From: Halobacterium noricense
GTDB taxonomy: Archaea; Halobacteriota; Halobacteria; Halobacteriales; Halobacteriaceae
NCBI RefSeq assembly: GCF_021233435.1
Contig: NZ_CP089468.1
Span: 2,356,001-2,420,000 of the forward strand
DNA: 64,000 nt
Direction: 5' to 3'
Shown one piece after another: positions 17,299 through 26,483 of this stretch. The notes beneath the pieces are model-generated. The model did not search any database. It worked only from the letters and a program-made list of their open reading frames with translations, and was not told the origin of the DNA. How positions within the stretch are numbered: the first letter of the stretch is position 1; each line of letters starts with the position of its first letter. The position numbers and the translations under genes were made by a program.

Positions 17299-18570
17299 AT
17301 GAACCAAGGGGACCGCGTGCGCGTCGACCGCGACGGCACGACCCACGAGGGCGTGCTGTTGCCGTCGGCCGAACCCGACCACCTCGTCGTGAAACTCGAC
17401 TCCGGCTACAACGTCGGCATCGAGCGCGACGCGGCCGACGTCGAAGTACTGGAGCGAGACGTCTACGACGTCGAGAGCGAATCCGAGGAGGAGGCCGCCT
17501 CCGAGGTCGAGTTCGACGACGACCTACCGACGATTGCGCTCATCTCCACGGGCGGCACCATCGCCTCCACCGTGGACTACCGCACGGGCGCCGTCACCGC
17601 GCAGTTCGACGCCGAGGACGTGCTGCGGGCGGTGCCGGACCTCGCGGGCCGCGCGAACTACCGCGGCCGCGTCGTGGCGAACATCCTCTCGGAGAACATG
17701 GAGCCGCCCATCTGGCAGGAGCTCGCCGACGCCGTCCGCGAGGAAATCGAGGCGGGTGCGGACGGCGTCGTCGTGATGCACGGCACGGACACCATGCAGT
17801 ACTCCGCGAGCGCGCTCTCGTTCATGCTCGACACGCCCGTCCCCATCGTCTTCACGGGCAGCCAGCGCTCCGCGGACCGCCCGTCCTCGGACAACGTGAT
17901 GAACGCGGTCTGCGCGGTGGAGGCCGCGAAGGCCGACGCCGCCGAAGTGATGGTCTGCATGCACGCCTCGGAGAGCGACGACCGGTGCGCGCTCCACCGC
18001 GGCACGCGCGTCCGGAAGAACCACACGAGCCGCCGGGACGCCTTCGAGACCGTCGGCGCGGAGCCGCTCGGCTACGTCGACTACGACGAGGCCAGCGAGG
18101 ACGCGACCGCCGAATCCCGCGGCGTCCAATTCACGAAGGAGTACGCCGAACGCGGCGAAACCGACCTCGACAGCAGCCCCGACCTCGACTCGGACGTAGA
18201 ACTCGTGAAGTTCACGCCTGGGATGGACGACGCCTTCTTCGACCTCTGCGAGGGCAAGTCCGGCGTGATTATCGAGGGGACGGGCCTCGGCCACGTGCAC
18301 ACGGACTTCATCGACCGCATCGAGGAACTCGTCGAGGACGGCACGACGGTCGTGATGACCAGCCAGTGTCTGGACGGCCGGGTCTGCGACCGCGTCTACG
18401 ACACGGGCCGGGACCTCCTCGACGCCGGCGTCGTCGAGGGCGAAGACATGCTCCCCGGCACCGCGAAGGTGAAGCTGATGTGGGCACTGGCGAACACCGA
18501 GAGCGTCGCGGAGACGATGCGGACGCCGCTCGCGGGCGAAATTACGGACCGCTCGGTCCCGTGGGAATGA
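17299..18570 (+). CDS. gatD: Glu-tRNA(Gln) amidotransferase subunit D
   Basis: The 423-residue protein has an N-terminal beta-barrel (1-50), an acidic linker (about 55-72), then an L-asparaginase fold with LISTGGTIAST (81-91) and MHGTDTMQYS (160-169) carrying the catalytic Thr and Asp residues. In archaea GatD releases ammonia from glutamine for GatE, which amidates Glu-tRNA(Gln). gatE is not in this window. The next gene overlaps its stop by 4 bp (ATGA), so an acetyltransferase is translationally coupled. CCTTTTCG about 30 bp upstream could be its TATA-like element. Confidence 0.95.
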   Translation: MNQGDRVRVDRDGTTHEGVLLPSAEPDHLVVKLDSGYNVGIERDAADVEVLERDVYDVESESEEEAASEVEFDDDLPTIALISTGGTIASTVDYRTGAVTAQFDAEDVLRAVPDLAGRANYRGRVVANILSENMEPPIWQELADAVREEIEAGADGVVVMHGTDTMQYSASALSFMLDTPVPIVFTGSQRSADRPSSDNVMNAVCAVEAAKADAAEVMVCMHASESDDRCALHRGTRVRKNHTSRRDAFETVGAEPLGYVDYDEASEDATAESRGVQFTKEYAERGETDLDSSPDLDSDVELVKFTPGMDDAFFDLCEGKSGVIIEGTGLGHVHTDFIDRIEELVEDGTTVVMTSQCLDGRVCDRVYDTGRDLLDAGVVEGEDMLPGTAKVKLMWALANTESVAETMRTPLAGEITDRSVPWE

Positions 18571-19490
18571 CCGGAGACGTCGAGATTCGGCCCGCTGAGC
18601 TCGCGGACTACGACGACGTGGTGGCGTTCGCCAGTGACACGTGGGCCGACCGCCGTGAGGACGGCGACTACATCCCGCAGGTCTTCGAGGACTGGGTGGC
18701 CAGCGACGGCCCGCGCCAGCGAACGCTCGTCACGGACACCGGCGACGACGTCGCCGCAATCGCCCAGTTCGTCCTGCTCTCCGAGCACGAGGCGTGGGCG
18801 CAGGGGATGCGCACGAACCCCGAGTACCGCGGCCGGGGCGTCGGCTCGACACTCGTCCACGAAGGCTTCGACTGGGCGCGCAAGCAGGGCGCGACGGTCG
18901 CGCGCAACATGGTGTTCTCGTGGAACGTGATGGGGCTCGGGCACTCGCGCGCCACCGGCTTCGAACCCGCGACGGAGTTCCGCTGGGTCCACCCCGAACC
19001 CGACGCCGACGCCACCCCGAACCACGAACGCACGGCGGACGCGCACGCCGCGTGGCAGTTCTGGCAGGACAGCGTGGCCCGCGACCACCTCCGGGGGCTG
19101 ACGCTCCACCCCGAGGAGTCGTGGGCGCTCTCGGAACTCACGCGCGACCGCCTTGCCGCGGCCGCCGACCGCGACGCCCTCCAGGTCGTGCAGGACGACG
19201 GGGGTACGCGAGGGTTCGCGTCCCGCTCGCGTACCTACGAACGCGAGGAGGACGGAGAAGCGCAGACGTACGCGGAGTACGGCGTCGCGGCATGGGCCGA
19301 CCAATCTGCCTGTGACTCGCTGCTCGACGCGATTGCGGCGGACGCCGCGAGCGTCGACGCGGACCGCACGCGCGTGCTGATTCCCGAGACCGCGGCGGCG
19401 GTCAGCGACGTCGCGGTCACGCGCACCGAGATCGACGACGAGCCGGACTTCGTGCTGGCCGCCGACCTCACCGCCGACTACCGGGCGTAA
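18567..19490 (+). CDS. GNAT-family N-acetyltransferase
   Basis: The 307-residue protein opens VEIRPAELADYDDVVAFA, typical of GNAT strand 1, and has the acetyl-CoA loop RTNPEYRGRGVGSTLV (about 79-94). The C-terminal half looks like a second degenerate GNAT domain. Its start overlaps the gatD stop. Residues 213-223 (GTRGFASRSRTY region) are encoded by a 10-bp-stem DNA palindrome at 19203-19235 and look like an added loop. Acceptor substrate unknown. Confidence 0.85.
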   Translation: MTGDVEIRPAELADYDDVVAFASDTWADRREDGDYIPQVFEDWVASDGPRQRTLVTDTGDDVAAIAQFVLLSEHEAWAQGMRTNPEYRGRGVGSTLVHEGFDWARKQGATVARNMVFSWNVMGLGHSRATGFEPATEFRWVHPEPDADATPNHERTADAHAAWQFWQDSVARDHLRGLTLHPEESWALSELTRDRLAAAADRDALQVVQDDGGTRGFASRSRTYEREEDGEAQTYAEYGVAAWADQSACDSLLDAIAADAASVDADRTRVLIPETAAAVSDVAVTRTEIDDEPDFVLAADLTADYRA

Positions 19491-19520
19491 GCGGCGACGG
19501 CAGAACGTTCTTCCGCGAGT

Positions 19521-20276
19521 TCAGGCGAGCCGCGCCGGGTCGCCGGCGTAGTCGACGATGCCAGGGTAGTCAGCGATGACGCCGTCCACACCCGCATCGC
19601 TGCACGTGACGGCGTCCTGCCAGTCCGTGACGGTCCACGCGTTGACGGTGCGGCCGTCGCGGTGCGCGTGCTCGACGAAGTCGGCGCTGAGGCCGTCGAC
19701 GGGCGCGTGGAGCGCGCGGCAGTCGAACTCGCTGGCGCGCGTGAGCCCGCGGTCGGTGTCGAGACACAGCGCCGCCCGCGGCGTGTCCGGCAGCACTTCG
19801 GTGGCGGCTTCGAGCGCGCCGTCGAAGAAGGAGGAGAGCACGACCGGCGCGTCGCAGTCCGCGAGAGCGTCCGCGACGGATTCGACGAACGGCCGCCAGG
19901 TCGCCGCGTCCGGCCCGGAGAGGCCGAGGCGGGCGTCCTCGCTGCCGGGATTCTTCAGTTCGACGTGGAACTCCACGCCAGCAGGCACGAGGTCCGCGAC
20001 GTCGGCCAGCGTCGGCACGGGTTCGCCACTATCGAGCACGTCCGCTGCTGCGAGCGTCTCGGGGTTGGCGTCCCAGACGAAGCCCTCGGCGTCGGTGACG
20101 CCGCGCGAGTCGCCGTCGCCGTCGAGGCGCTGGTCGTGGAAGACGACCGGCGTACCGTCGGCTACGGGCTGAACGTCCACTTCGATGCCGTCCGCGCGTT
20201 CGCGGGCCGCGCGGACCGCCGCCGCGGTGTTCTCGGGCGCGACGCCGGCGAATCCGCGGTGGGCGATGGTGAACAT
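19521..20276 (-). CDS. Glycerophosphodiester phosphodiesterase
   Basis: The 251-residue protein shows the GDPD signature: MFTIAHRGFAGVAPENT at the N-terminus (catalytic His), then DGIEVDVQ with the metal-binding Glu and Asp, and VVFHDQRLD with the second His. The C-terminus TVNAWTVTD...GVIADYPG is characteristic. The enzyme cleaves glycerophosphodiesters to glycerol phosphate and alcohol; it may also act on diether-lipid breakdown products. Its start overlaps the samp1 stop by one base, so the two are co-translated. Confidence 0.9.
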   Translation of the reverse strand: MFTIAHRGFAGVAPENTAAAVRAARERADGIEVDVQPVADGTPVVFHDQRLDGDGDSRGVTDAEGFVWDANPETLAAADVLDSGEPVPTLADVADLVPAGVEFHVELKNPGSEDARLGLSGPDAATWRPFVESVADALADCDAPVVLSSFFDGALEAATEVLPDTPRAALCLDTDRGLTRASEFDCRALHAPVDGLSADFVEHAHRDGRTVNAWTVTDWQDAVTCSDAGVDGVIADYPGIVDYAGDPARLA

Positions 20277-20548
20277 CAGCCGCCGCTCACCGGCGGGAAC
20301 AGCGCGAGCTCGTCGTCCGGGTCGAGTTCCGTGTCGAGGCCGTCCGCGTGGGCGACGTTCTCGCCGTTGCGCAGGACGTTGATGTGCTCGCGAATGTCGC
20401 CGTCGTCGGTCAGCACGCGGTCCCGGAGCGCGGGGCGGTCGGCGAGCAGGGCGTCGAGGGCGTCCCCGACCGTCTCCGCCGACTCGTCGACGGTGATTCG
20501 GCGGTCGCCGCCGACCTCCGCGAGGTCCGCGAACAGCTTCCACTCCAT
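20276..20548 (-). CDS. samp1: Ubiquitin-like small archaeal modifier protein SAMP1 (MoaD/ThiS fold)
   Basis: This 90-residue beta-grasp protein begins MEWKLFADLAEVGG and ends DELALFPPVSGG, the SAMP1 C-terminus with an exposed Gly-Gly. In Haloferax SAMP1 is adenylated by the E1-like UbaA, then joined to lysines of target proteins or used as a sulphur carrier for molybdopterin. The ATG at 20548 is the family start; nine upstream codons are Arg-rich. It is linked to a glycerophosphodiesterase gene by a TGATG overlap. Confidence 0.93.
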   Translation of the reverse strand: MEWKLFADLAEVGGDRRITVDESAETVGDALDALLADRPALRDRVLTDDGDIREHINVLRNGENVAHADGLDTELDPDDELALFPPVSGG

Positions 20549-20608
20549 GCACGACCCTCGGCGGCGGCGACGCATAGGTGCTACGGGGTCGGCAGCGCGT
20601 GCGGCGGG

Positions 20609-21760
20609 TTACTGGCTCGGCGACTCGTCGGCCGGTTCCTCGTCGGCGGCCGCGGCGGCGTCCACGCGGCGCGCGACATCGGGCCGCGCGACCACGTACA
20701 GCGTGTCGCCGGCGGCGAGCGGCCGCGACGCGCTCGGGATGGCGGAGACGCCCGCTTCGCCGCGGAATGCGACGACGGTCCCCTCCACTGTCGCGACGGT
20801 CGCGCCGTCGAGGTCGCTGCCGGCTTCGACAGTGACGACGACCATCGTCTCGTCGGCGGCCCGCAACAGGGACGCGAACTGGCGGTCCGCGCCCGGCTCG
20901 TACGGCAGCGTGAGCAGGCGGTAGTCGCCGCCCGCGAGCCTGCGGGCGTCGTACTCGTCCAGCGACAGCGTCACGGTGTCCTCGCGGGTCGCACGAATCT
21001 CGGCCGTGGCGACGCGTTCGGCGGGCTGCGTCTCCGTGCTCGGCTGCCACACCTGTACGAGGTCGCCCGGGCCGGCGGCGTTCGGCGGGTCCGCGTGCAC
21101 CCCGACGGCCGCAGTTCCGGGCGGGAGCGTCGGCCCGATGCCGGCGGTGCGGCTGCCGAGCGCGAGGTAGGTCGCGGTGCCGTCGTCGGCGAGTTCGACG
21201 TCGACGTAGCCCACGTCGTAGTCGTCTTTCAGTCGCGTGACGACGCGCTCGCGGAGCTCCTCGACGGTGAGCCGGCGCGGGAAGATGAGCGTCTTCCCCG
21301 CCAGCTCGGCTTTGACGTCGTCGGCGACCGGGTCGTAGCCCTCGATGTCCGCGATTTCCTCGGGGAGTTCGACCGCGACCGCGCGCCCCACGGCTTTCAC
21401 GAGCCGGCCGACGTCGCCCTCGAGTTCGCGGACGCCGGTCGCGGCCAGAATCTGGACGCCGACGCGGTCGCCACCGCGGCGGGCGGCCGGCGCGACCAGC
21501 AGCGCGGCCCCGAACACGGCGAGGTTGAACACGACGGCGTCGAGGGAGAGCACGTCCGTGCGGCCGGCGATGGCCTGCCCGAGCGCGACCCGCGTGTTGA
21601 GGTAGAACGCGACCACGGAGACGTTCACGAGCAGCGCCACGCCCGAGGGGAGTTCCTGCCGGAAGTACCACCGGAACGCGGCCGCGAGCACGGCGACCGC
21701 GACCCCGGCCGCGAGGATGACGCCGCCGCCCTGCGCGAGTTCGGTCGTCGACACCGGCAT
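20609..21760 (-). CDS. Membrane protein with TrkA-C (RCK) domains
   Basis: The 383-residue protein has three N-terminal membrane helices (about 10-105) and a soluble region with two RCK-C-like beta/alpha units; the last one, ASRPLAAGDTLYVVARPD, is the classical TrkA-C ending. It has no pore loop or NAD motif, so it probably regulates or assists a potassium transporter. It starts at the base shared with the stop of the similar upstream gene (TGATG), making the two a coupled pair. Confidence 0.8.
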   Translation of the reverse strand: MPVSTTELAQGGGVILAAGVAVAVLAAAFRWYFRQELPSGVALLVNVSVVAFYLNTRVALGQAIAGRTDVLSLDAVVFNLAVFGAALLVAPAARRGGDRVGVQILAATGVRELEGDVGRLVKAVGRAVAVELPEEIADIEGYDPVADDVKAELAGKTLIFPRRLTVEELRERVVTRLKDDYDVGYVDVELADDGTATYLALGSRTAGIGPTLPPGTAAVGVHADPPNAAGPGDLVQVWQPSTETQPAERVATAEIRATREDTVTLSLDEYDARRLAGGDYRLLTLPYEPGADRQFASLLRAADETMVVVTVEAGSDLDGATVATVEGTVVAFRGEAGVSAIPSASRPLAAGDTLYVVARPDVARRVDAAAAADEEPADESPSQ

Positions 21761-22977
21761 CACTTCGCCACCTCCTCGAAGGCGTCGAGTTCACGGCGCG
21801 GCCCGGCGACGAACAGCTCGTCGCCGGCCGACAGCGCGACGTCGCCGGTCGGAGCGACCGTCCACGAGCCGTCGTGGCGGCCCGCCAGCACCGTGACGCC
21901 GTACGTCTCCCGCACGTTCGCTTCGCCGAGCGTGGTGTCCACGACGGGAGTGTCCGCGCGGAGCGTGAGCCGGCGGACGCGCTGGCCGCCGCGGCGCAAC
22001 AGTCCGAGAAGTTCGTACTCGCGGCGGGTACCGCGAGCGCGCACGACGATGCGCGTGCGGTCGGCGGCGAGCAGGGACTCTGCGTCCGGCCGCTGCACGG
22101 CGACGGTGACGCGGCCCTCACCACCAGTCGTCGTCGGCGCGGGCGTCGCCGCGGGTTCGGTCTCCGCCGACTCCTCTGCCGCGGGTGTGGTCGGGTCCGC
22201 TGCGGGTTTCCCGCCGGACTTCGCGGAGACGACGGTGCCGTCGACGCGCTCCTCGCCCGCCAGCACCGAGACCTCGTCGCCGCGCGCGATGCCCGTAGGG
22301 ACGAGCGCGCTCACCGACACCGCGCGCTTCCCGACCGGCGTGCGCTTGGAGACGCCCGCGGCGGGCGGCGCTGCGGCGACGGTCGCGCGGCCGTGCTCGT
22401 CGACGGTGACGGACGCCTCCTCGACGTCGAAGTCCGACCGCAGGCGGTCGGCGAACCGCGTCTCCAGCTCCGAGAGCGGGAGGTCAGCGGGGAAGCGCCA
22501 CTCCGCGTCGTGAATCGACGCGCGCAGCGACTCCGGCAGCGGCGGGTAGCCTTCGAGGTCGCGGACGCCGCCGACGACGCTCACCGTGACCTCGTTGCGG
22601 CCGCCGACGAACTCGATGGCGTCGGTGTGGAGCGTGCGCTCGCGCAGCGACTTCAGGCTGAGCCGACGCGGGAGCGACGCGCCCATCTTGTCGCCGACCG
22701 AGTGCGTGTAGAACGTCAGCATCGCGACGACCAGCAGCGCCACCACCAGCGTCGTCGAATTCGCCGCCTGCGTGATTGTCGGGTCCGCGAACGCGAGGAA
22801 GCCGCCGTTGACCCCCGCGAGCGCGACGCCCAGCACCACGACACCGAACGCGGGCACGGAGAGCCCGGTGACGTACCGGAAGAGGAAGCCGAACCCGAAC
22901 GACACCAGCGCCGGAATCACGCCAGCCAGCAGCCCGAGATAGATGCCGTGCAGCGCCTGCACGGGAGTGGAAGTCAT
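21760..22977 (-). CDS. Membrane protein with TrkA-C (RCK) domains, upstream partner
   Basis: This 405-residue protein has three membrane helices in the first 110 residues and cytoplasmic RCK-C-like domains, with a Pro/Ala/Thr-rich linker (PAADPTTPAAEESAETEPAA) near the middle. The end, DVALSAGDELFVAGPRREL, is a TrkA-C signature. It mirrors its downstream neighbour in plan and length, suggesting an ancient duplication giving a heteromer. It is divergent from a K+ channel gene 82 bp away, so shared control is likely. Confidence 0.8.
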   Translation of the reverse strand: MTSTPVQALHGIYLGLLAGVIPALVSFGFGFLFRYVTGLSVPAFGVVVLGVALAGVNGGFLAFADPTITQAANSTTLVVALLVVAMLTFYTHSVGDKMGASLPRRLSLKSLRERTLHTDAIEFVGGRNEVTVSVVGGVRDLEGYPPLPESLRASIHDAEWRFPADLPLSELETRFADRLRSDFDVEEASVTVDEHGRATVAAAPPAAGVSKRTPVGKRAVSVSALVPTGIARGDEVSVLAGEERVDGTVVSAKSGGKPAADPTTPAAEESAETEPAATPAPTTTGGEGRVTVAVQRPDAESLLAADRTRIVVRARGTRREYELLGLLRRGGQRVRRLTLRADTPVVDTTLGEANVRETYGVTVLAGRHDGSWTVAPTGDVALSAGDELFVAGPRRELDAFEEVAK

Positions 22978-23059
22978 ACGACCGAGCACTCGCGCCCGGG
23001 ACAAAACGCTACCGACGCGTGCCGTTGACGTTAAGACGGGGCACCACGCGCGTGGATGT

Positions 23060-24223
23060 ATGGACGTACCGGGCGTGAAGCGAGTGACCGGACGGGTGGC
23101 TGTCGCGTTGACCCTCGCGGTCGCCGCGCTGTCGGTCGGCGTCGGCATCCTCGGCATCGTCGACCCGACCGCGAACTTCGGACCGTTCGCCCAGTACATT
23201 CCGCCCGCAATCAGTCAGACCGCGGGGTTCACCGGCTCGCTCACCGGCTTCCTGATGGTGATGAGCGCGTTCGGGCTGCGCCGCGGCCTCCGGGCGGCGT
23301 GGTACTCGACGATGGTGTTGCTCCCGGTCACCGCCGGCCAGGGGCTCGTGCAGGCGACGCCGTACTCGGTGCCGCTGGTCGTGCTGTCATTCGTCGCGTT
23401 CCCCGTGCTCGCCGTCGCGCGCAGCCGCTTCGACGAGCCGATTTCGCTGTCCACGAGCGCGGTCGCGGCGGGCGGCGCGCTCGCCGGCGTGCAGGCGTAC
23501 GGCACCATCGGGACGTACGCGCTCCGCGGCGAGCGCGGGTTCACGGGCGTGAACACGATGCTGGACGCGTTCTACTACACGCTCGTCACCTCCAGCACCG
23601 TCGGCTACGGCGACGTCACCCCGACCACGCAGGAGGCGCGGCTGTTCTCGCTGTCCGTGCTCGTACTCGGCACCGCGAGTTTCGCCATCGCGCTCGGCGC
23701 GCTGCTCGGCCCCGCCCTCGAAGCCCGGTTCGCGAGCGCCCTCGGACGCATGACACAGAGCGACCTAGAGTCCCTCGACGGCCACGTGGTCGTCGCGGGC
23801 TACGGCGACCTGACGGAACCGATTCTGAGCGAACTCGCCGCCAGCGGCCGCCAGCTCATCGTGTTGACCGCCAGCGACGGTGACGCGTCCGCGCTCCGCG
23901 AGCGCGACGTGAACGTACTCGTCGGCGACCCCACCGACGAGGAAACCCTCGACCGCGCGGGCGTCGAACGCGCGCGAGCGGTCGTCGCGGCGACCAACGA
24001 CGACGGCGAGGACGCGCTCGCGGTGCTCACCGTCCGCGAGAGCCACCCCGACGTACGCGTCGTCGCCGCCGCCACGGAGCAGGAGAACGAGCCGAAGCTC
24101 CGGCGCGCGGGTGCGGACGTCGTCATCAGCCCCGCGGTCATCGGCGGCCGGCTGCTCGCACGCTCCGCACTCGGCGACGAGAACGCTGAACAGGAGGCCG
24201 CCGACGTGGGCGACGAAGTGTAG
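23060..24223 (+). CDS. Potassium channel with RCK (TrkA-N) domain
   Basis: The 387-residue protein has about five hydrophobic segments before a pore loop with the K+ filter TVGYGD (180-185), one more helix, then a TrkA-N Rossmann domain starting GHVVVAGYGDLTEPI (241-255). The extra helices upstream of the two-helix pore resemble a reduced voltage-sensor-like part. RCK domains gate such channels by Ca2+ or nucleotides. It diverges from two TrkA-C membrane genes and abuts a Usp protein at its stop, so this is a potassium homeostasis cluster. Confidence 0.93.
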   Translation: MDVPGVKRVTGRVAVALTLAVAALSVGVGILGIVDPTANFGPFAQYIPPAISQTAGFTGSLTGFLMVMSAFGLRRGLRAAWYSTMVLLPVTAGQGLVQATPYSVPLVVLSFVAFPVLAVARSRFDEPISLSTSAVAAGGALAGVQAYGTIGTYALRGERGFTGVNTMLDAFYYTLVTSSTVGYGDVTPTTQEARLFSLSVLVLGTASFAIALGALLGPALEARFASALGRMTQSDLESLDGHVVVAGYGDLTEPILSELAASGRQLIVLTASDGDASALRERDVNVLVGDPTDEETLDRAGVERARAVVAATNDDGEDALAVLTVRESHPDVRVVAAATEQENEPKLRRAGADVVISPAVIGGRLLARSALGDENAEQEAADVGDEV

Positions 24224-25666
24224 TCAGGCGGTGTGGACGACCGCGATGTCCGTGTCGAGGTCGCGGACGCGCTCGTAGGTCGGCCGCGAGAAGAACTTCG
24301 AGGCGGCCGAGCGGTCGGTGCTCGCGCCGAGGAACACGAGGTCGTAGTGGGCGTCGTTTCGCTCGACGAACGCCTCGATTGACGACCGCGAGACGCGCGT
24401 CTCGCAGCGCGTGCCCACGGTCTCCGTGAGGTTCGCGAGCATCGACTCGGTGCGGCGGCGCTCGCGCTCGGTGTCGATGCACGAACAGACGCTGATGGAG
24501 CCGTTCCGGCCGGCGAGGCGCTCGGCGTAGTCAAGCATCGCGTGTGCGACGTTGGAGGCGCTGCGCACGGGGACCATGATGCGCTTCCAGCGCGTGCGCT
24601 CGCCGGTCGACTGGAGCGCGACGACGTCGACGTCGCTCCCGAACAGCGTCCGCAGGAACGGTGTCAGCGTGCCGTCCTCGTCGCACTCGAAGGGCGTGAC
24701 GACGAGGTCGCAGTTCGCTTCGTCGGCAGTCGAGAGCACCGTCCCCGCAGGGTTGGCGTTCGCCACCGCGACCGCCACGTCGCACGGGACGCCGACGCTC
24801 GTCTCGATGCGCGCGGCCTGCTGTTCGAGTTCGCGCGCGGCGGCGTCGGCGGCCCGCTCCTCGGCGGTGGACTCGGCGTCCTCGACGTAGTCCGCGCCCT
24901 CGCCGCCGATGCATTCGCGCTCGGCGGCCGCGATTGCCTCGTCGTCGACGACGTCCAGCAGCACGACCTTCCCGGCGTCGTGGGCGGCGGCGATGCGTGC
25001 GCCCAGCATCGCGGTCTGCTCGGCGGTCTCCCCGCGCATCGGCACGACCACGTGGTCGTCGGCCTCCGTCGTCCGGTAGAGGTAGCGGGCGCGCTCCTCG
25101 TAGAATTCGCGTCGCCACAGCACGAACACGACCGCGACCAGCGACGCCGAGAGCGCGACGGCGACGACGTACGCGAACTGGGCGGTGCCCGTGACGAGCA
25201 CGAGCAGCGCCGTCGAGAACGCGGTCGGGAGTTCGAGGTCCAGCGCCCACGTCGCGGCGCTCGTGAGGAAGACGCCGAGCGCGGCCGCACCCGCGTCGAG
25301 GCCGATTGCGGACGTCGGGACGCCGTACGCGAGCGCCGTGAGTTCGACGGCGGCCCAGCCGCAGAGCGCGCCGACCGTCAGCCCGCCGACGAACGTCCTC
25401 GGGTTCGAGTAGCGGCCCTCGGGCTCGGCGAACAGCGTGTACGTCCCCGACGCCAGCGGCGGGAACAGGAGGAAGGAGACGACGTCGACCGTCTCCGAGA
25501 GCAGCGTCACCAGGCCGACGAGCAGCGGCACGAACAGCAGCACGCAGACGTGGAGGAGGTTGCTCGTCGTCTCCAACCACTTCCGGAACGAGCGGAGTTC
25601 GCGGCGCTCGATGCGCGCGGCGCGCTGCCGGGCCGCCGCGAGCCGCCGCCGCAACTCCGAGAACAT
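24224..25666 (-). CDS. HPP-like membrane protein fused to universal stress domains
   Basis: About 480 residues. The first 200 hold five or six helices with SNLLHVCVLLFVPLLVGLV and LLFPPLASGTYTLF, resembling HPP family membrane domains. Two Usp-like domains follow: one from HVVVPMRGETAEQTAML, the second from RIMVPVRSASNVAHAM to FLGASTDRS. The stop directly abuts the K+ channel stop with no spacer. A GTG six bases upstream is a possible alternative start. I infer a stress- or nucleotide-sensing transporter. Confidence 0.75.
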   Translation of the reverse strand: MFSELRRRLAAARQRAARIERRELRSFRKWLETTSNLLHVCVLLFVPLLVGLVTLLSETVDVVSFLLFPPLASGTYTLFAEPEGRYSNPRTFVGGLTVGALCGWAAVELTALAYGVPTSAIGLDAGAAALGVFLTSAATWALDLELPTAFSTALLVLVTGTAQFAYVVAVALSASLVAVVFVLWRREFYEERARYLYRTTEADDHVVVPMRGETAEQTAMLGARIAAAHDAGKVVLLDVVDDEAIAAAERECIGGEGADYVEDAESTAEERAADAAARELEQQAARIETSVGVPCDVAVAVANANPAGTVLSTADEANCDLVVTPFECDEDGTLTPFLRTLFGSDVDVVALQSTGERTRWKRIMVPVRSASNVAHAMLDYAERLAGRNGSISVCSCIDTERERRRTESMLANLTETVGTRCETRVSRSSIEAFVERNDAHYDLVFLGASTDRSAASKFFSRPTYERVRDLDTDIAVVHTA

Positions 25667-25710
25667 GTGCACGCAGTCGGCGAGCCCGGCAGTTGGGTGT
25701 TTCGGCTGGC

Positions 25711-26439
25711 CTACGCGAGTCGCGTCACGGCGTCCAGCGAGATGTCGATGGCGCGCGCGACGTTGTTCTTCGCCTTCTCGGGGAGTTCGTCGTCGCTGTC
25801 CGCGCCCTTCTGCGTGCCGGCGACGAGGTTGCCGTCGACCGTGCAGATGGCGCCCGCGGCGAGGTCCTTGCGGCGCGCCAGCGAGAAGACGGTCGCGGCC
25901 TCCATCTCGACGGCGAGCAGGCCGGCGTCGTTCCAGTCGTCGACGAAGTCCTCGTCCTCGTTGTAGAACGCGTCGTCGCTCACAATCGGTCCTACGTGAA
26001 CCTCCTCGTCGTTGGCCTCGGCGGAATCGACGACACTTGTGAGCACGTCGTAGTCCGGGACGGCCGGGTAGACGGCGGACTCGTAGCGCTTGCTCGTTCC
26101 CTCCTCTTTGGCGGCACCGGTCGCGACAATCATGTCGCCGACCTCGATGTCCGCCTGGAGCGCGCCGATGGTGCCGACGCGGAGGAACGTCTTCACGCCC
26201 ACGCGCGAGAGTTCCTCGACGGCGATGGCTGCGGAGGGACAGCCGATGCCGGTCGAGGAGATGGTGAGGTCGACGCCGTCGTAGGTGGCGTTGACGACCT
26301 TGTACTCGCGGTTCTCGGCGACGACCTCGCTGTCGTCGCAGTGGCTAGCGATGCGGTCGACGCGGCCCGGGTCGCCGGGCAGCAGCGCGATGTCGTGGAC
26401 GTCGCCTTCCTCGACTAGCAGGTGGGGCTGTTTGGCCAT
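25711..26439 (-). CDS. udp: Uridine phosphorylase
   Basis: The 242-residue enzyme belongs to the NP-I phosphorylases. ALLPGDPGRVDRIA (18-31) is the phosphate-binding start, ISSTGIGCPSAAIAVEEL carries the sugar site, and LAVEMEAATVFSLA binds the ribose. It splits uridine to uracil and ribose-1-phosphate, feeding the pentose bisphosphate route whose isomerase is encoded about 4 kb away. The ATG at 26439 gives the family start; the longer upstream frame has no coding character. Confidence 0.92.
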   Translation of the reverse strand: MAKQPHLLVEEGDVHDIALLPGDPGRVDRIASHCDDSEVVAENREYKVVNATYDGVDLTISSTGIGCPSAAIAVEELSRVGVKTFLRVGTIGALQADIEVGDMIVATGAAKEEGTSKRYESAVYPAVPDYDVLTSVVDSAEANDEEVHVGPIVSDDAFYNEDEDFVDDWNDAGLLAVEMEAATVFSLARRKDLAAGAICTVDGNLVAGTQKGADSDDELPEKAKNNVARAIDISLDAVTRLA

Positions 26440-26483
26440 GCCAGCGATTCGACGCTCGCGGAGAAAAAGAGCGGGGATTGCGG

